From contig NZ_SMBO01000008.1 of assembly GCF_004342985.1 (NCBI RefSeq), positions 62,001 through 126,000 of the forward strand: a stretch of DNA of 64,000 nucleotides. The letters are read 5' to 3'. How positions within the stretch are numbered: position 1 is the first letter of the stretch; each line of letters opens with the position of its first letter. The position numbers were made by a program, and so were the translations under genes. The DNA is from Novosphingobium sp. PhB57. Lineage in GTDB: Bacteria; Pseudomonadota; Alphaproteobacteria; Sphingomonadales; Sphingomonadaceae. Shown in pieces: positions 26,534-34,045 of the stretch. The notes under the pieces are model-generated. The model saw only the letters and a list, made by a program, of their open reading frames with translations. It had not been told where the DNA came from and searched no databases.

Positions 26534-28078
26534 ATGACCGCTGCCACCAAGCCAAACATCGTCATGATAATGGCCGATGACGTAGGAATCTGGAACGTCA
26601 GCGCCTACCATCGCGGAATGATGGGCGGCAGCACCCCCAACATCGACCGTCTCGCGAGCGAGGGTGCGCTGTTCACCGACTACTACGGCCAACAGTCATG
26701 TACGGCGGGACGGGCCGCATTCATCACCGGACAGACGCCCTTCCGCACGGGCCTGCTTAAAGTCGGCCTTCCGGCGGCAAGACAGGGCCTACAGGATTCC
26801 GACCCCACCATCGCCGAATTTCTCAAACCGCTCGGCTATGCGACCGCGCAGATTGGCAAGAACCATCTGGGTGACCGGAACGAGTACCTGCCCACGGTGC
26901 ACGGCTTCGACGAGTTCCACGGGATACTCTACCACCTGAACGCGATGGAGGAGCCTTACTACCCGGATTATCCCAAGTCCGATGAGTTCCTCGCCAGGTT
27001 CGGCCCGCGCAACATCATCAGCAGCGTCGCGACTGACGTGGATGACCCGACCGAAGATCCGCGCTGGGGCCGGGTGGGCAAGCAGAAGATCACCGACGCT
27101 GGCCCGCTGCCGCCCCGTCCCGGTATGGACCCGGCCGCGAAGGTCAATATGGAGGACATCGACGCGGACCTGGTGAAGCGATCGTGCGATTTCATCGACC
27201 GCTCGTTTAAAGCAGGCCAGCCGTTCTTCCTCTGGCACAACTCCACCCGTTGTCACTCGTGGACGCACCTCTCCCAGGAATGGGACGGAAAGACGGGGTA
27301 CGGCCTATTTGCTGACGCCATGGCCGAGCTCGACTGGATCGTGGGCGAACTGCTCGCTAAGCTTGATGAGCTTGGGATCGCAGACGACACCATTGTGCTG
27401 TTCACGAGCGACAATGGTGCGGAGGTGTTCAGCTGGCCTGACGGCGGCAACCATCCCTTCCGAGGCGAAAAAGGAACGGTATACGAAGGCGGGTTCCGGG
27501 TGCCGATGCTTGCGAAGTGGCCAGGCGTCATCGAGCCAGGCGCGATCATCAACGAGGTCATGTCGGCCGAAGACTGGCTGCCGACACTCGTTGCGGCCGC
27601 CGGCGGCGATTCCGGTCTGAAAGAGAAGCTGATGGACGGCTACGAGGCGGGCGGGAAGACGTTCAGGACCCATCTCGACGGGTACAACTTCATGCCGTTT
27701 TTCGAAGGTGAGGTTTCCGAAAGTCCGCGCCGCGAGTTTTTCTACTTCAGCGACAACGCTGACCTCATGGCACTCCGCTTCGATGAGTGGAAGATTACCT
27801 TCAAGACAATCGTGGGCAACCTCTTCAGCGGCAAGGAGGACACGACAAACGTCCCGATCGTCACCAACCTGCGCGTCGATCCGTGGGAGAGATATCAAAC
27901 AGAGTCGACGTCATATGGCGAATGGTGGGGGAAGAAGCTGTGGGTCATGATGCCCGCGACGATGATCATGGGCAAGTTCCTCGCCACCTTCAAAGACTAT
28001 CCGCCGAGCCAGATTTCCGGCTCCCTCAGCGTGGAAAAGGCATTGCAGGCGCTAGAGGAAGGTGGCCGGAAGAACTGA
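26534..28078 (+). CDS. Arylsulfatase (shorter, CTAGR-type)
   Basis: 514 residues from ATG 26534 (TGGAGGGTGCT just before it; the upstream ATG at 26459 has none). Metal DD at 15-16 (IVMIMADDVGIWN), formylglycine motif CTAGR at 56-60 followed by AAFITGQTPFRTG, then IGKNHLGD and LFTSDNGAEVFSWP. CTAGR has Ala in place of the Pro of C-X-P-X-R; Ala is accepted in this position in part of the family. This belongs to a different sulfatase branch from the three large paralogues and has no C-terminal beta-sandwich. Divergent from the 23639-26005 sulfatase. No signal peptide is apparent. Substrate unknown. Confidence 0.92.
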   Translation: MTAATKPNIVMIMADDVGIWNVSAYHRGMMGGSTPNIDRLASEGALFTDYYGQQSCTAGRAAFITGQTPFRTGLLKVGLPAARQGLQDSDPTIAEFLKPLGYATAQIGKNHLGDRNEYLPTVHGFDEFHGILYHLNAMEEPYYPDYPKSDEFLARFGPRNIISSVATDVDDPTEDPRWGRVGKQKITDAGPLPPRPGMDPAAKVNMEDIDADLVKRSCDFIDRSFKAGQPFFLWHNSTRCHSWTHLSQEWDGKTGYGLFADAMAELDWIVGELLAKLDELGIADDTIVLFTSDNGAEVFSWPDGGNHPFRGEKGTVYEGGFRVPMLAKWPGVIEPGAIINEVMSAEDWLPTLVAAAGGDSGLKEKLMDGYEAGGKTFRTHLDGYNFMPFFEGEVSESPRREFFYFSDNADLMALRFDEWKITFKTIVGNLFSGKEDTTNVPIVTNLRVDPWERYQTESTSYGEWWGKKLWVMMPATMIMGKFLATFKDYPPSQISGSLSVEKALQALEEGGRKN

Positions 28079-28447
28079 AAAGCGCGGTCGGGTAGCTGTT
28101 GACGGCCGCTTCGTCCGCTTTGGGGCAGGTCCGGACAGGCGGCTTTTGAACCGAAATCTCGGATTGCAGACCTTCGTTCTCGATTACGGCAATGACCGCA
28201 ATCCACCCATGTCGGCCTTCCAGCGCGAAGATCACTCGCCTGAAACCGGAGGTCGACTGACCCCCTCCATCCTCGGCAGTCGAATGACCGCTAGCGGTGA
28301 ATCCCGCCGTTCCTGCGGCAAACGATTAACGACCGGGCCTGGTCGCAAGCGGCCAGAACCTGACGCATTTTTCGGAGCGTGGTATGTCAATGGCAGCCTA
28401 GCCCAAATTGGGCCAGTCCGGCCAATCGTACACAATTCCTCTTCACC
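28079..28447. other. Gap between sulfatase locus and conjugation cluster
   Basis: About 370 bases, boundary of the trb cluster. It contains repeat-family-like sequence (CGAATGACCGCTAGCGG around 28285, AATTGGGCCAGTCCGGCC around 28407). No gene, tRNA or obvious attachment repeat is seen. Confidence 0.4.
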
Positions 28448-28639
28448 TCAAGATCGTCGCTGCCTTTCCATCCACATTGAAATCTCGAAATCACTCCACC
28501 GGGAGGCGTAGTTCGTCGGCTTGTAAGGTCGCGGAAACGTGCCCTCTTGGATCAACTTGTAGATGCTGGTTCGGCCCAAACCGATCCGTGCCTCGACTTC
28601 CTGAATTTTGAGAAAGCGATCGCCAGTGGCGTTCGTCAT
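28448..28639 (-). CDS. AlpA-family DNA-binding protein
   Basis: 63 residues: DRFLKIQEVEARIGLGRTSI followed by YKLIQEGTFPRPYKPTNYAS and a final basic helix. This is the complete AlpA/excisionase-like winged helix-turn-helix (PF05930). Such proteins regulate integrase or excision functions of prophages and ICEs. It is the last gene of the trb cluster, overlapping the start of the DUF2274 frame region by a few bases, as is common in Tn4371-like elements. No integrase is visible nearby. Confidence 0.85.
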   Translation of the reverse strand: MTNATGDRFLKIQEVEARIGLGRTSIYKLIQEGTFPRPYKPTNYASRWSDFEISMWMERQRRS

Positions 28640-28869
28640 GATCGACCTCCTGCATCAAGCGAGCTCCGAGCCTTTGCAAACGCGCGATCGCTCGTGAGGA
28701 AAGCGGCGAGGATCGCTGGGATCAGCGTCGCAACCGACTCTTCTCGCCCATAGGTCGATGCATAAATTCGAGCATAGTCACGTAGGGCCGCATCCAATTC
28801 TGGCATGACGTGTATTGCGTGCTTTATCGGTTTGCGATCAGGTAGCGGCGCGAGCTTGATTTCCGCCAT
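28636..28869 (-). CDS. DUF2274 protein
   Basis: 77 residues from ATG 28869 (GGAGTAAAGCCG before it). MAEIKLAPLPDRKPIKHAIH and DAALRDYARIYASTYGREES give the DUF2274 signature, a ribbon-helix-helix-like small protein that almost always follows trbI in ICE-type conjugation clusters. Its start overlaps the trbI stop region and its end overlaps alpA. Role unknown, possibly a regulator of the operon. Confidence 0.85.
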   Translation of the reverse strand: MAEIKLAPLPDRKPIKHAIHVMPELDAALRDYARIYASTYGREESVATLIPAILAAFLTSDRAFAKARSSLDAGGRS

Positions 28870-28874
28870 CGGCT

Positions 28875-30167
28875 TTACTCCTGCTGGCGCCATGGCGCGA
28901 GAACGAGGTCACGATGCACGACAAGGCGGATCGATGCGCCCGGCCTTATCGTGATTGTTGGCTGGACTTGCAGGCTTCGCGAAACCAGCTGGTCCCCTGC
29001 CCGCGACAAGCTCTGCTGGGTCGATTGCCGGATCGCCTGAGCAAGATCGCTTTCATCCGTGAAGGTCAGCTCGGTTCCCACGCCTAGCAGTGTCGAGATC
29101 GCCGCGCCTTTGATTACCTGCCATGCATGTGCATCGACCTGATCCGCCAGGCCGGCATATCCAGACATGTCGGTTGCAGGCACATTGTCGAGACGGATCG
29201 AGCTGCCGTCCGGCATGACGATCCGCTGCCACACGACCAGCGCCCGCTTCTGACCAAAAGCCACGAGGCTATCGTAGCTGCCAATGAGACGCGCGCCTTG
29301 CGGGATGAGCAAGGTTCTCCCCGTCGCGCTGTCAAAGACCTGCTGTGTTACTTGAGCGATGACAAGGCCGGGCAGATCCGAGCGCAGGCCGGTGATCAGA
29401 CTTCCGGCGATCACGCTTCCCGCCGAGAGCATATTGGCCGATGCGGCAGGCGTAAGCGCATGCGGTTCGACCTCTCCGGTGCTATCCTCGGCGGCAACAA
29501 AGTCAGCCTTGCGCTGCTGGGCATTGGGATCCGCCGTGAAATCGATAGCCAGCTTGCCATCGGATTGGCTCGCAGGCTGGGTACCCTGGACCGAGGCGGC
29601 TTCCGGCGCGTCCGATACGGCGGCAACCTTCGCGCTCGCGAAGAATAGTCCGGACTGCCGCTCCGATTTCCTTTCCTCGTCGGCCCGGTCAGGCCTAGCT
29701 TGCGGTTTTGCCGCTTCCGAACCCGGCAGGAGGTTGGAGGCCGGAGTAATACCCGCCCTCTGTTTTTCAACGATGGCTCGTCCCAGGTCGCCGGGCAGCG
29801 GCGGCCCGAGTTTCGGAACCTTGTCATAGCTGTCGGGAAGGGCGCTGATCGCTTCGGTCGGAGCCTTCGCCAGGTTGGCGCCGTTGTCGCTGCCGCCGGC
29901 GAGGTGGAGATCGATCGGACCAAGCGCGTACCAGGCGGTTCCAGCGATGATGAGCGCGAGCGTACCTGCCATACCAACGATCACTTCCCGCTTGAAACGG
30001 ATCGCGCGGGGCGGCCGTGACCTCAGCGCCAGTGTCTCCGGGTCGACCTTTGCCGGTAGCGGTACGTCCGCAACCAGTGTCTGCTGCCGAGCGCCGCCGG
30101 TTTCCGCCGCTTCTGACGATGCAGCGGGCTGAGGGTGGCCCGCGTCGTTTTCTGGATCGCCGCTCAT
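28875..30167 (-). CDS. trbI: TrbI/VirB10-type conjugal transfer protein
   Basis: 430 residues. The cytoplasmic N-terminus is Pro/Ala-rich, with a single membrane helix near residues 63-83 (VIVGMAGTLALIIAGTAWYA), a periplasmic linker, and the C-terminal VirB10 domain from ~230 (ITGLRSDLPGLVIAQVTQQV, LIGSYDSLVAFGQKRALVVW). It spans both membranes and links the ATPases to the outer core. ATG overlaps the trbG stop by 4 bases (ATGA). Confidence 0.93.
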   Translation of the reverse strand: MSGDPENDAGHPQPAASSEAAETGGARQQTLVADVPLPAKVDPETLALRSRPPRAIRFKREVIVGMAGTLALIIAGTAWYALGPIDLHLAGGSDNGANLAKAPTEAISALPDSYDKVPKLGPPLPGDLGRAIVEKQRAGITPASNLLPGSEAAKPQARPDRADEERKSERQSGLFFASAKVAAVSDAPEAASVQGTQPASQSDGKLAIDFTADPNAQQRKADFVAAEDSTGEVEPHALTPAASANMLSAGSVIAGSLITGLRSDLPGLVIAQVTQQVFDSATGRTLLIPQGARLIGSYDSLVAFGQKRALVVWQRIVMPDGSSIRLDNVPATDMSGYAGLADQVDAHAWQVIKGAAISTLLGVGTELTFTDESDLAQAIRQSTQQSLSRAGDQLVSRSLQVQPTITIRPGASIRLVVHRDLVLAPWRQQE

Positions 30168-31021
30168 CGGCCCCTCCCCTGCACGGTGCCTTCTGCCACG
30201 CGCTGAATGCGGACGATCTGCTGGTTCTTTGTCCCGAGCCGCAACTCGGCGGCGGTGAAGATCCGGTCGACGACATAGTAGCGACCCGACAGCCGGTAGT
30301 TCACCAGCTGTGCTGCGCCCTTTTCATCGATAAGGAAAAGCGGCGGTGCCTCGTCAAGCACGATGCTGGCAGGCAGCTGGATGAAGGTCTGGCGTCCGTC
30401 GTCGAATGCCCGCAGCGGCCGCCAAGTGGGCTTGTCGCCGGATATCTCGTAATTGAAATTGAGGCTTTCGGCAGACAGCCCGGCAGCGATCGGCTTCGCG
30501 GCTTCGGCTGCAACCACCGCCCGCTTGATCGCGACCAGTTCGTCGGCTGGGTAGGTCCACGAAAGCGCCGACATCGCGACTCCGTCGCTGCTGGATAGTG
30601 CCAGATGATAGCTGCGCCGATCGGTCGTGATGACGAGGTTGGTCGCAAGCCCGGGTGAATAGGGTTTGACGAGGACGTGGGTGCGCTTGGTATCGCCCTG
30701 CCCGCTCGTGGTGTCGCCGATCACCCAGCGCGCGGTATCGCCGCTTGCCACGGCCACAAGATTCTCGCCGGGCTGAAGGGCGATGTCCGTCACCCGGTCA
30801 GGCGCCGTCATCACATGATAAATCGCACCTTCGGAAAAGGCCTGAAGCTGGACTGCCTGGACGAAGCGGCTCACCTGCGGCTCTATGGTCGCAGCGCGAT
30901 TGGCGCGCTCGACGACGGCGGCACGCGAGAGCGGCGGAGCGGCGGCGATCACGGGGTGGCTACAGATAGGCAGCGAGAGACCGCCCGCCGCGAGGGCGAG
31001 CCGGGGCAAATGCACATTCAT
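30164..31021 (-). CDS. trbG: TrbG/VirB9-type conjugal transfer protein
   Basis: 285 residues with an N-terminal signal sequence (MNVHLPRLALAAGGLSLPIC). VirB9 repeats include IYHVMTAPDRVTDIALQPGE, TTSGQGDTKRTHVLVKPYSP and the C-terminal PRSLRAFDDGRQTFIQLP-like motif (here GRQTFIQLPASIVLDEAPPL). Outer-membrane-core component of the mating channel. Overlaps trbF and trbI by 4 bases on each side. Confidence 0.93.
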   Translation of the reverse strand: MNVHLPRLALAAGGLSLPICSHPVIAAAPPLSRAAVVERANRAATIEPQVSRFVQAVQLQAFSEGAIYHVMTAPDRVTDIALQPGENLVAVASGDTARWVIGDTTSGQGDTKRTHVLVKPYSPGLATNLVITTDRRSYHLALSSSDGVAMSALSWTYPADELVAIKRAVVAAEAAKPIAAGLSAESLNFNYEISGDKPTWRPLRAFDDGRQTFIQLPASIVLDEAPPLFLIDEKGAAQLVNYRLSGRYYVVDRIFTAAELRLGTKNQQIVRIQRVAEGTVQGRGR

Positions 31022-31794
31022 GGCATGATCTCCGATCCAGACGGTGAGGCGATTTCAGGGGATGGGGGCGCAGGCTGCGGCGCTTCAGCCTCAGCTTGGG
31101 CTGAAGCTGCCGGCTCGAGCTCGCGGCTCCAGTCGATGGCATCGACGTAGATCCCCAGAGGATTGCGCCGCAGGATGTCAGCGCTATGCGGCGGCCGAGT
31201 GAGAATCGTCAGGATGGCAGTCCAATGGCTGCTGCCGGCCTTGTTGCCGCGCTCATAGGCCGTCTCGATCCACTTGACCTGGAAAGACCGATCGGAGGCG
31301 CGCACGACGCTCGTGATCTGCACAGAGGTGCTGCGCTGCCCGAGGTTTGCGAATGGATCAGCTTCACGGGCATAGCCGTCGAGAAACCGGGCGCCGCGTT
31401 GACTGGCGAAGTCGTAGGCGGAAAGCCAGTCGCGGCGCATCAGCACCGGATCAAGCGACACTCCGCGCACGCATTCGATAAATCGGGCCAGATGCCAAGC
31501 GATCTGCGGATCGGTGGGCGTGGCAGAGACATCCGCCTCGTTCACCGCCCTCGCCTCGCCCAGCCTGTCGACTTCGACCACATAGGGGACGACCCGGCTT
31601 TGCAAGGACTGCCAGACCAGAGCCGACCCCATCGCTCCGGCCATGCCGAGAGTGCCGAAGGCCATGAGCCGCCAGTTGCGAGCCTGGACGCGGGCGGAGC
31701 CTATCCGCTCGTCCCAGACCTGCCCCGCCCGCTGGAAAGGCGTTTCGGGCTCGAGAGTTCGTCCGTAACGCTGGACGGCGCGCTTGAAGATCAT
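31018..31794 (-). CDS. trbF: TrbF/VirB8-type conjugal transfer protein
   Basis: 258 residues: cytoplasmic N-terminus, one membrane helix (~45-65, LMAFGTLGMAGAMGSALVWQ), then a periplasmic NTF2-like VirB8 domain (DPQIAWHLARFIECVRGVSL, VKWIETAYERG, ILRRNPLGIYVDAIDWSREL). Inner-membrane scaffold of the T4SS. A 4-base overlap with trbG. Confidence 0.93.
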   Translation of the reverse strand: MIFKRAVQRYGRTLEPETPFQRAGQVWDERIGSARVQARNWRLMAFGTLGMAGAMGSALVWQSLQSRVVPYVVEVDRLGEARAVNEADVSATPTDPQIAWHLARFIECVRGVSLDPVLMRRDWLSAYDFASQRGARFLDGYAREADPFANLGQRSTSVQITSVVRASDRSFQVKWIETAYERGNKAGSSHWTAILTILTRPPHSADILRRNPLGIYVDAIDWSRELEPAASAQAEAEAPQPAPPSPEIASPSGSEIMP

Positions 31795-31797
31795 CGA

Positions 31798-33111
31798 TCA
31801 GTCCTCCTTTTCCTTGATGTCGGGGTTGGCGGCAGCACCGCCGCGTTCACCATCCTTGAGGGTGTGCAGCGCGATCTGACGGTGATGACGGGCGTTCTGC
31901 TGGCGGCGAAGATCGCGCGCCCAGCCCGGAGCGGAATCGGCGGCAGGTCCCCTGGCGGCTTCCGAGGCGCTATCGGCGCCTTGCGGGCCTTCAAATCCGG
32001 CCCGCGCCGCTGAGCGACCGCGTTCGGCCGCCTCGCGAACACCGAAAGTCTGGCTCGCCTTTTGACGCGCCGCGCCGCCGGCGGCCTTCGCCATGCCGCT
32101 GAGGCCAGCGCCGACGCTCTGCGAGCCGGCAGCTGACTGACCCATGCTCCACGATGTCGACGCGGCAGCGCCCATGCTGGTGCCGGCGCGAACCGCGCCA
32201 AGCGCAGCGCCGCCGACCAGTTTGGCGGCACCGGCAGCGCCGCCCGCCCCCATGGCAATGATGCCAGCTGCGCCAACTCCGGTGCCGAGGGCGGCGCCCG
32301 CGCCGAGCTGCGGTGCGCCGGCCACAAGACCTGATGCGATCGACGGCCCGAAGATGCCAAGGCCGAACAGCGCAAGGCTGGCAAGGACCAGGCTGAGGGT
32401 CTGCCCGATGTCGGGCTCCTGGCCCTGGAGCGCCGAGGTGAACTCGTCGAAGAAATTCGAGCCAATCCCGACGATCACCGCCAGGACCATGACCTTGATG
32501 CCGGAGCTGACCACGTTGCCGAGCACGCGCTCGGCCAGGAAGGCTGTCCGGTTCCACAGCGCGAACGGCACCAGGATAAAACCTGCGAGGCTCGTAAGCT
32601 TGAACTCGAGGATGGTGACGAAGATCTGCACCGCAAGGATGAAGAAGGCGAGGATCACCAGCAGCCAAGCGAGCAGCAGGATCACGATGGTAAGGAAATT
32701 GTCGAAGAAGGTCGTGAAGCCCATAAGGTCCTTCACCTGTTCGAGCAGCGGCCAGGCCGCCGCGAAGCCTGTGCCCGCGAGCCGCCCTGGCTTGAGCAGA
32801 TCGGCCGCTGTGAGCACGCCTCCGCCGGCCGTAAGCCCGGCCTGCGCCAAGGAGCGGAACACGATGTCGCCGAGCGCCGAAAAATTGCCGATGATGAAGG
32901 CGAAGGCGCCGACATAGAGGACCTTGCGAATGAAACGCCCCAGAATGTTGTCCTCGCCGCCCATGGTCCAGAACAGGCCCGCGAGCGTCATGTCGATGCC
33001 GATCAGCGTGGCCGTCAGAAAGTGGACGTCGCCGCCCAGCAGTCCGAAGCCGCTGTCGATGTAGGCGATGAAGCTGGTCATGAAGCGGTCGATGACATTT
33101 AGATCATTCAT
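31798..33111 (-). CDS. trbL: TrbL/VirB6-type conjugal transfer protein
   Basis: 437 residues from ATG 33111 (GGAAAG about 10 bases upstream; the longer frame is Arg/Pro-rich and implausible). Six or so membrane helices between residues 25 and 270 (LIGIDMTLAGLFWTMGGEDN, IVILLLAWLLVILAFFILAV), then a long Ala/Gly/Ser-rich soluble tail with a charged end. Polytopic inner-membrane part of the T4SS. Stop 3 bases before the trbF start. Confidence 0.9.
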   Translation of the reverse strand: MNDLNVIDRFMTSFIAYIDSGFGLLGGDVHFLTATLIGIDMTLAGLFWTMGGEDNILGRFIRKVLYVGAFAFIIGNFSALGDIVFRSLAQAGLTAGGGVLTAADLLKPGRLAGTGFAAAWPLLEQVKDLMGFTTFFDNFLTIVILLLAWLLVILAFFILAVQIFVTILEFKLTSLAGFILVPFALWNRTAFLAERVLGNVVSSGIKVMVLAVIVGIGSNFFDEFTSALQGQEPDIGQTLSLVLASLALFGLGIFGPSIASGLVAGAPQLGAGAALGTGVGAAGIIAMGAGGAAGAAKLVGGAALGAVRAGTSMGAAASTSWSMGQSAAGSQSVGAGLSGMAKAAGGAARQKASQTFGVREAAERGRSAARAGFEGPQGADSASEAARGPAADSAPGWARDLRRQQNARHHRQIALHTLKDGERGGAAANPDIKEKED

Positions 33112-33272
33112 GGCGCTGCACTTTCCAATCGGGGCGAAACACGGGTGACGAGGGTGTCGCGGGACGCGGCCAGGGGCGCGGAAAACCGCGTCCCGGCGCG
33201 GCGACGGGAGAGGCATGACCGTCGCCGCAAACGATGCTGAACCTGGAGCCGAAGGGGACCGGCTGTGCGCGG

Positions 33273-34019
33273 CTAGTTAGGCGTATAGGCCGTCCCGTCG
33301 CCGAGGAACTTGGCCGTGGCCGCCTGCGCATCGCTCGTCGCCTGCGCGCGGTTGGCCCGCTCGAGCGCATCGGCTCGGTAATGGGCGGCGAGGAGCTGCT
33401 GGATCTGGAACTGCTGCTTGGCGGTCAGTGCGAGCAGCTGATTGGTCGCCTGGCTGGCCTGCAGGGCACCTTCGGCGTTCTGGCTCCTCTCGACCATCGC
33501 CGAGAGCGCCGAGGCATCGCTCTGGATGTTCTCGACGACCTGCGCCTGTACCGTCATCGTATGCTGGTAGGCGGTCATCTCGGTGTCGAGCCGCGCCCTC
33601 GCGGCCGATACCTGGCTGCTGAGCGACAGCGAACCGTTGCTGGTAGGATAGAGCTGGCGGAACTGCTGGTTCAAGGTCGAGACCTGAAACTGGATCCCCT
33701 GCGCCTGCCCCATCAGTACATCGATCTGGCTGAGAGTCTGGGTGAGCGCCTGAAGTTCGGGAAAACCGATCGTCGTGAGGTTCTTTTCCTCGTTGAGCAG
33801 GCTCTGGGCCTCGTTCTGCAACGACTTGATCTGGTTGTTGACCTGCTGGAGCGTCCGTGCCGCCGTCAGCAGGTTCTGGCTGTAGTTGGTCGGGTCATAG
33901 ACGATTAGTGCCTGCGCCGGTGTCGACGGGAACGACATCGCCGCAAATGCGCCGCCAAGTGCGACGAGGGCCATGCATCCGGCGGCAAGCGAGGGACGGG
34001 AACGCGGTTTCACAATCAT
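33273..34019 (-). CDS. trbJ: TrbJ/VirB5-type conjugal transfer protein
   Basis: 248 residues from ATG 34019 (AAGGAGAAGACCG before it). Signal sequence (CMALVALGGAFAAMSFPSTPAQA) followed directly by LIVYDPTNYSQNLLTAARTL, the TrbJ start, and long coiled-coil-forming helices (NNQIKSLQNEAQSLLNEEKN). Minor pilus/adhesion component. About 160 bases separate it from trbL, containing no other gene. Confidence 0.92.
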   Translation of the reverse strand: MIVKPRSRPSLAAGCMALVALGGAFAAMSFPSTPAQALIVYDPTNYSQNLLTAARTLQQVNNQIKSLQNEAQSLLNEEKNLTTIGFPELQALTQTLSQIDVLMGQAQGIQFQVSTLNQQFRQLYPTSNGSLSLSSQVSAARARLDTEMTAYQHTMTVQAQVVENIQSDASALSAMVERSQNAEGALQASQATNQLLALTAKQQFQIQQLLAAHYRADALERANRAQATSDAQAATAKFLGDGTAYTPN

Positions 34020-34045
34020 CGGTCTTCTCCTTTGCAAACAGGCTT

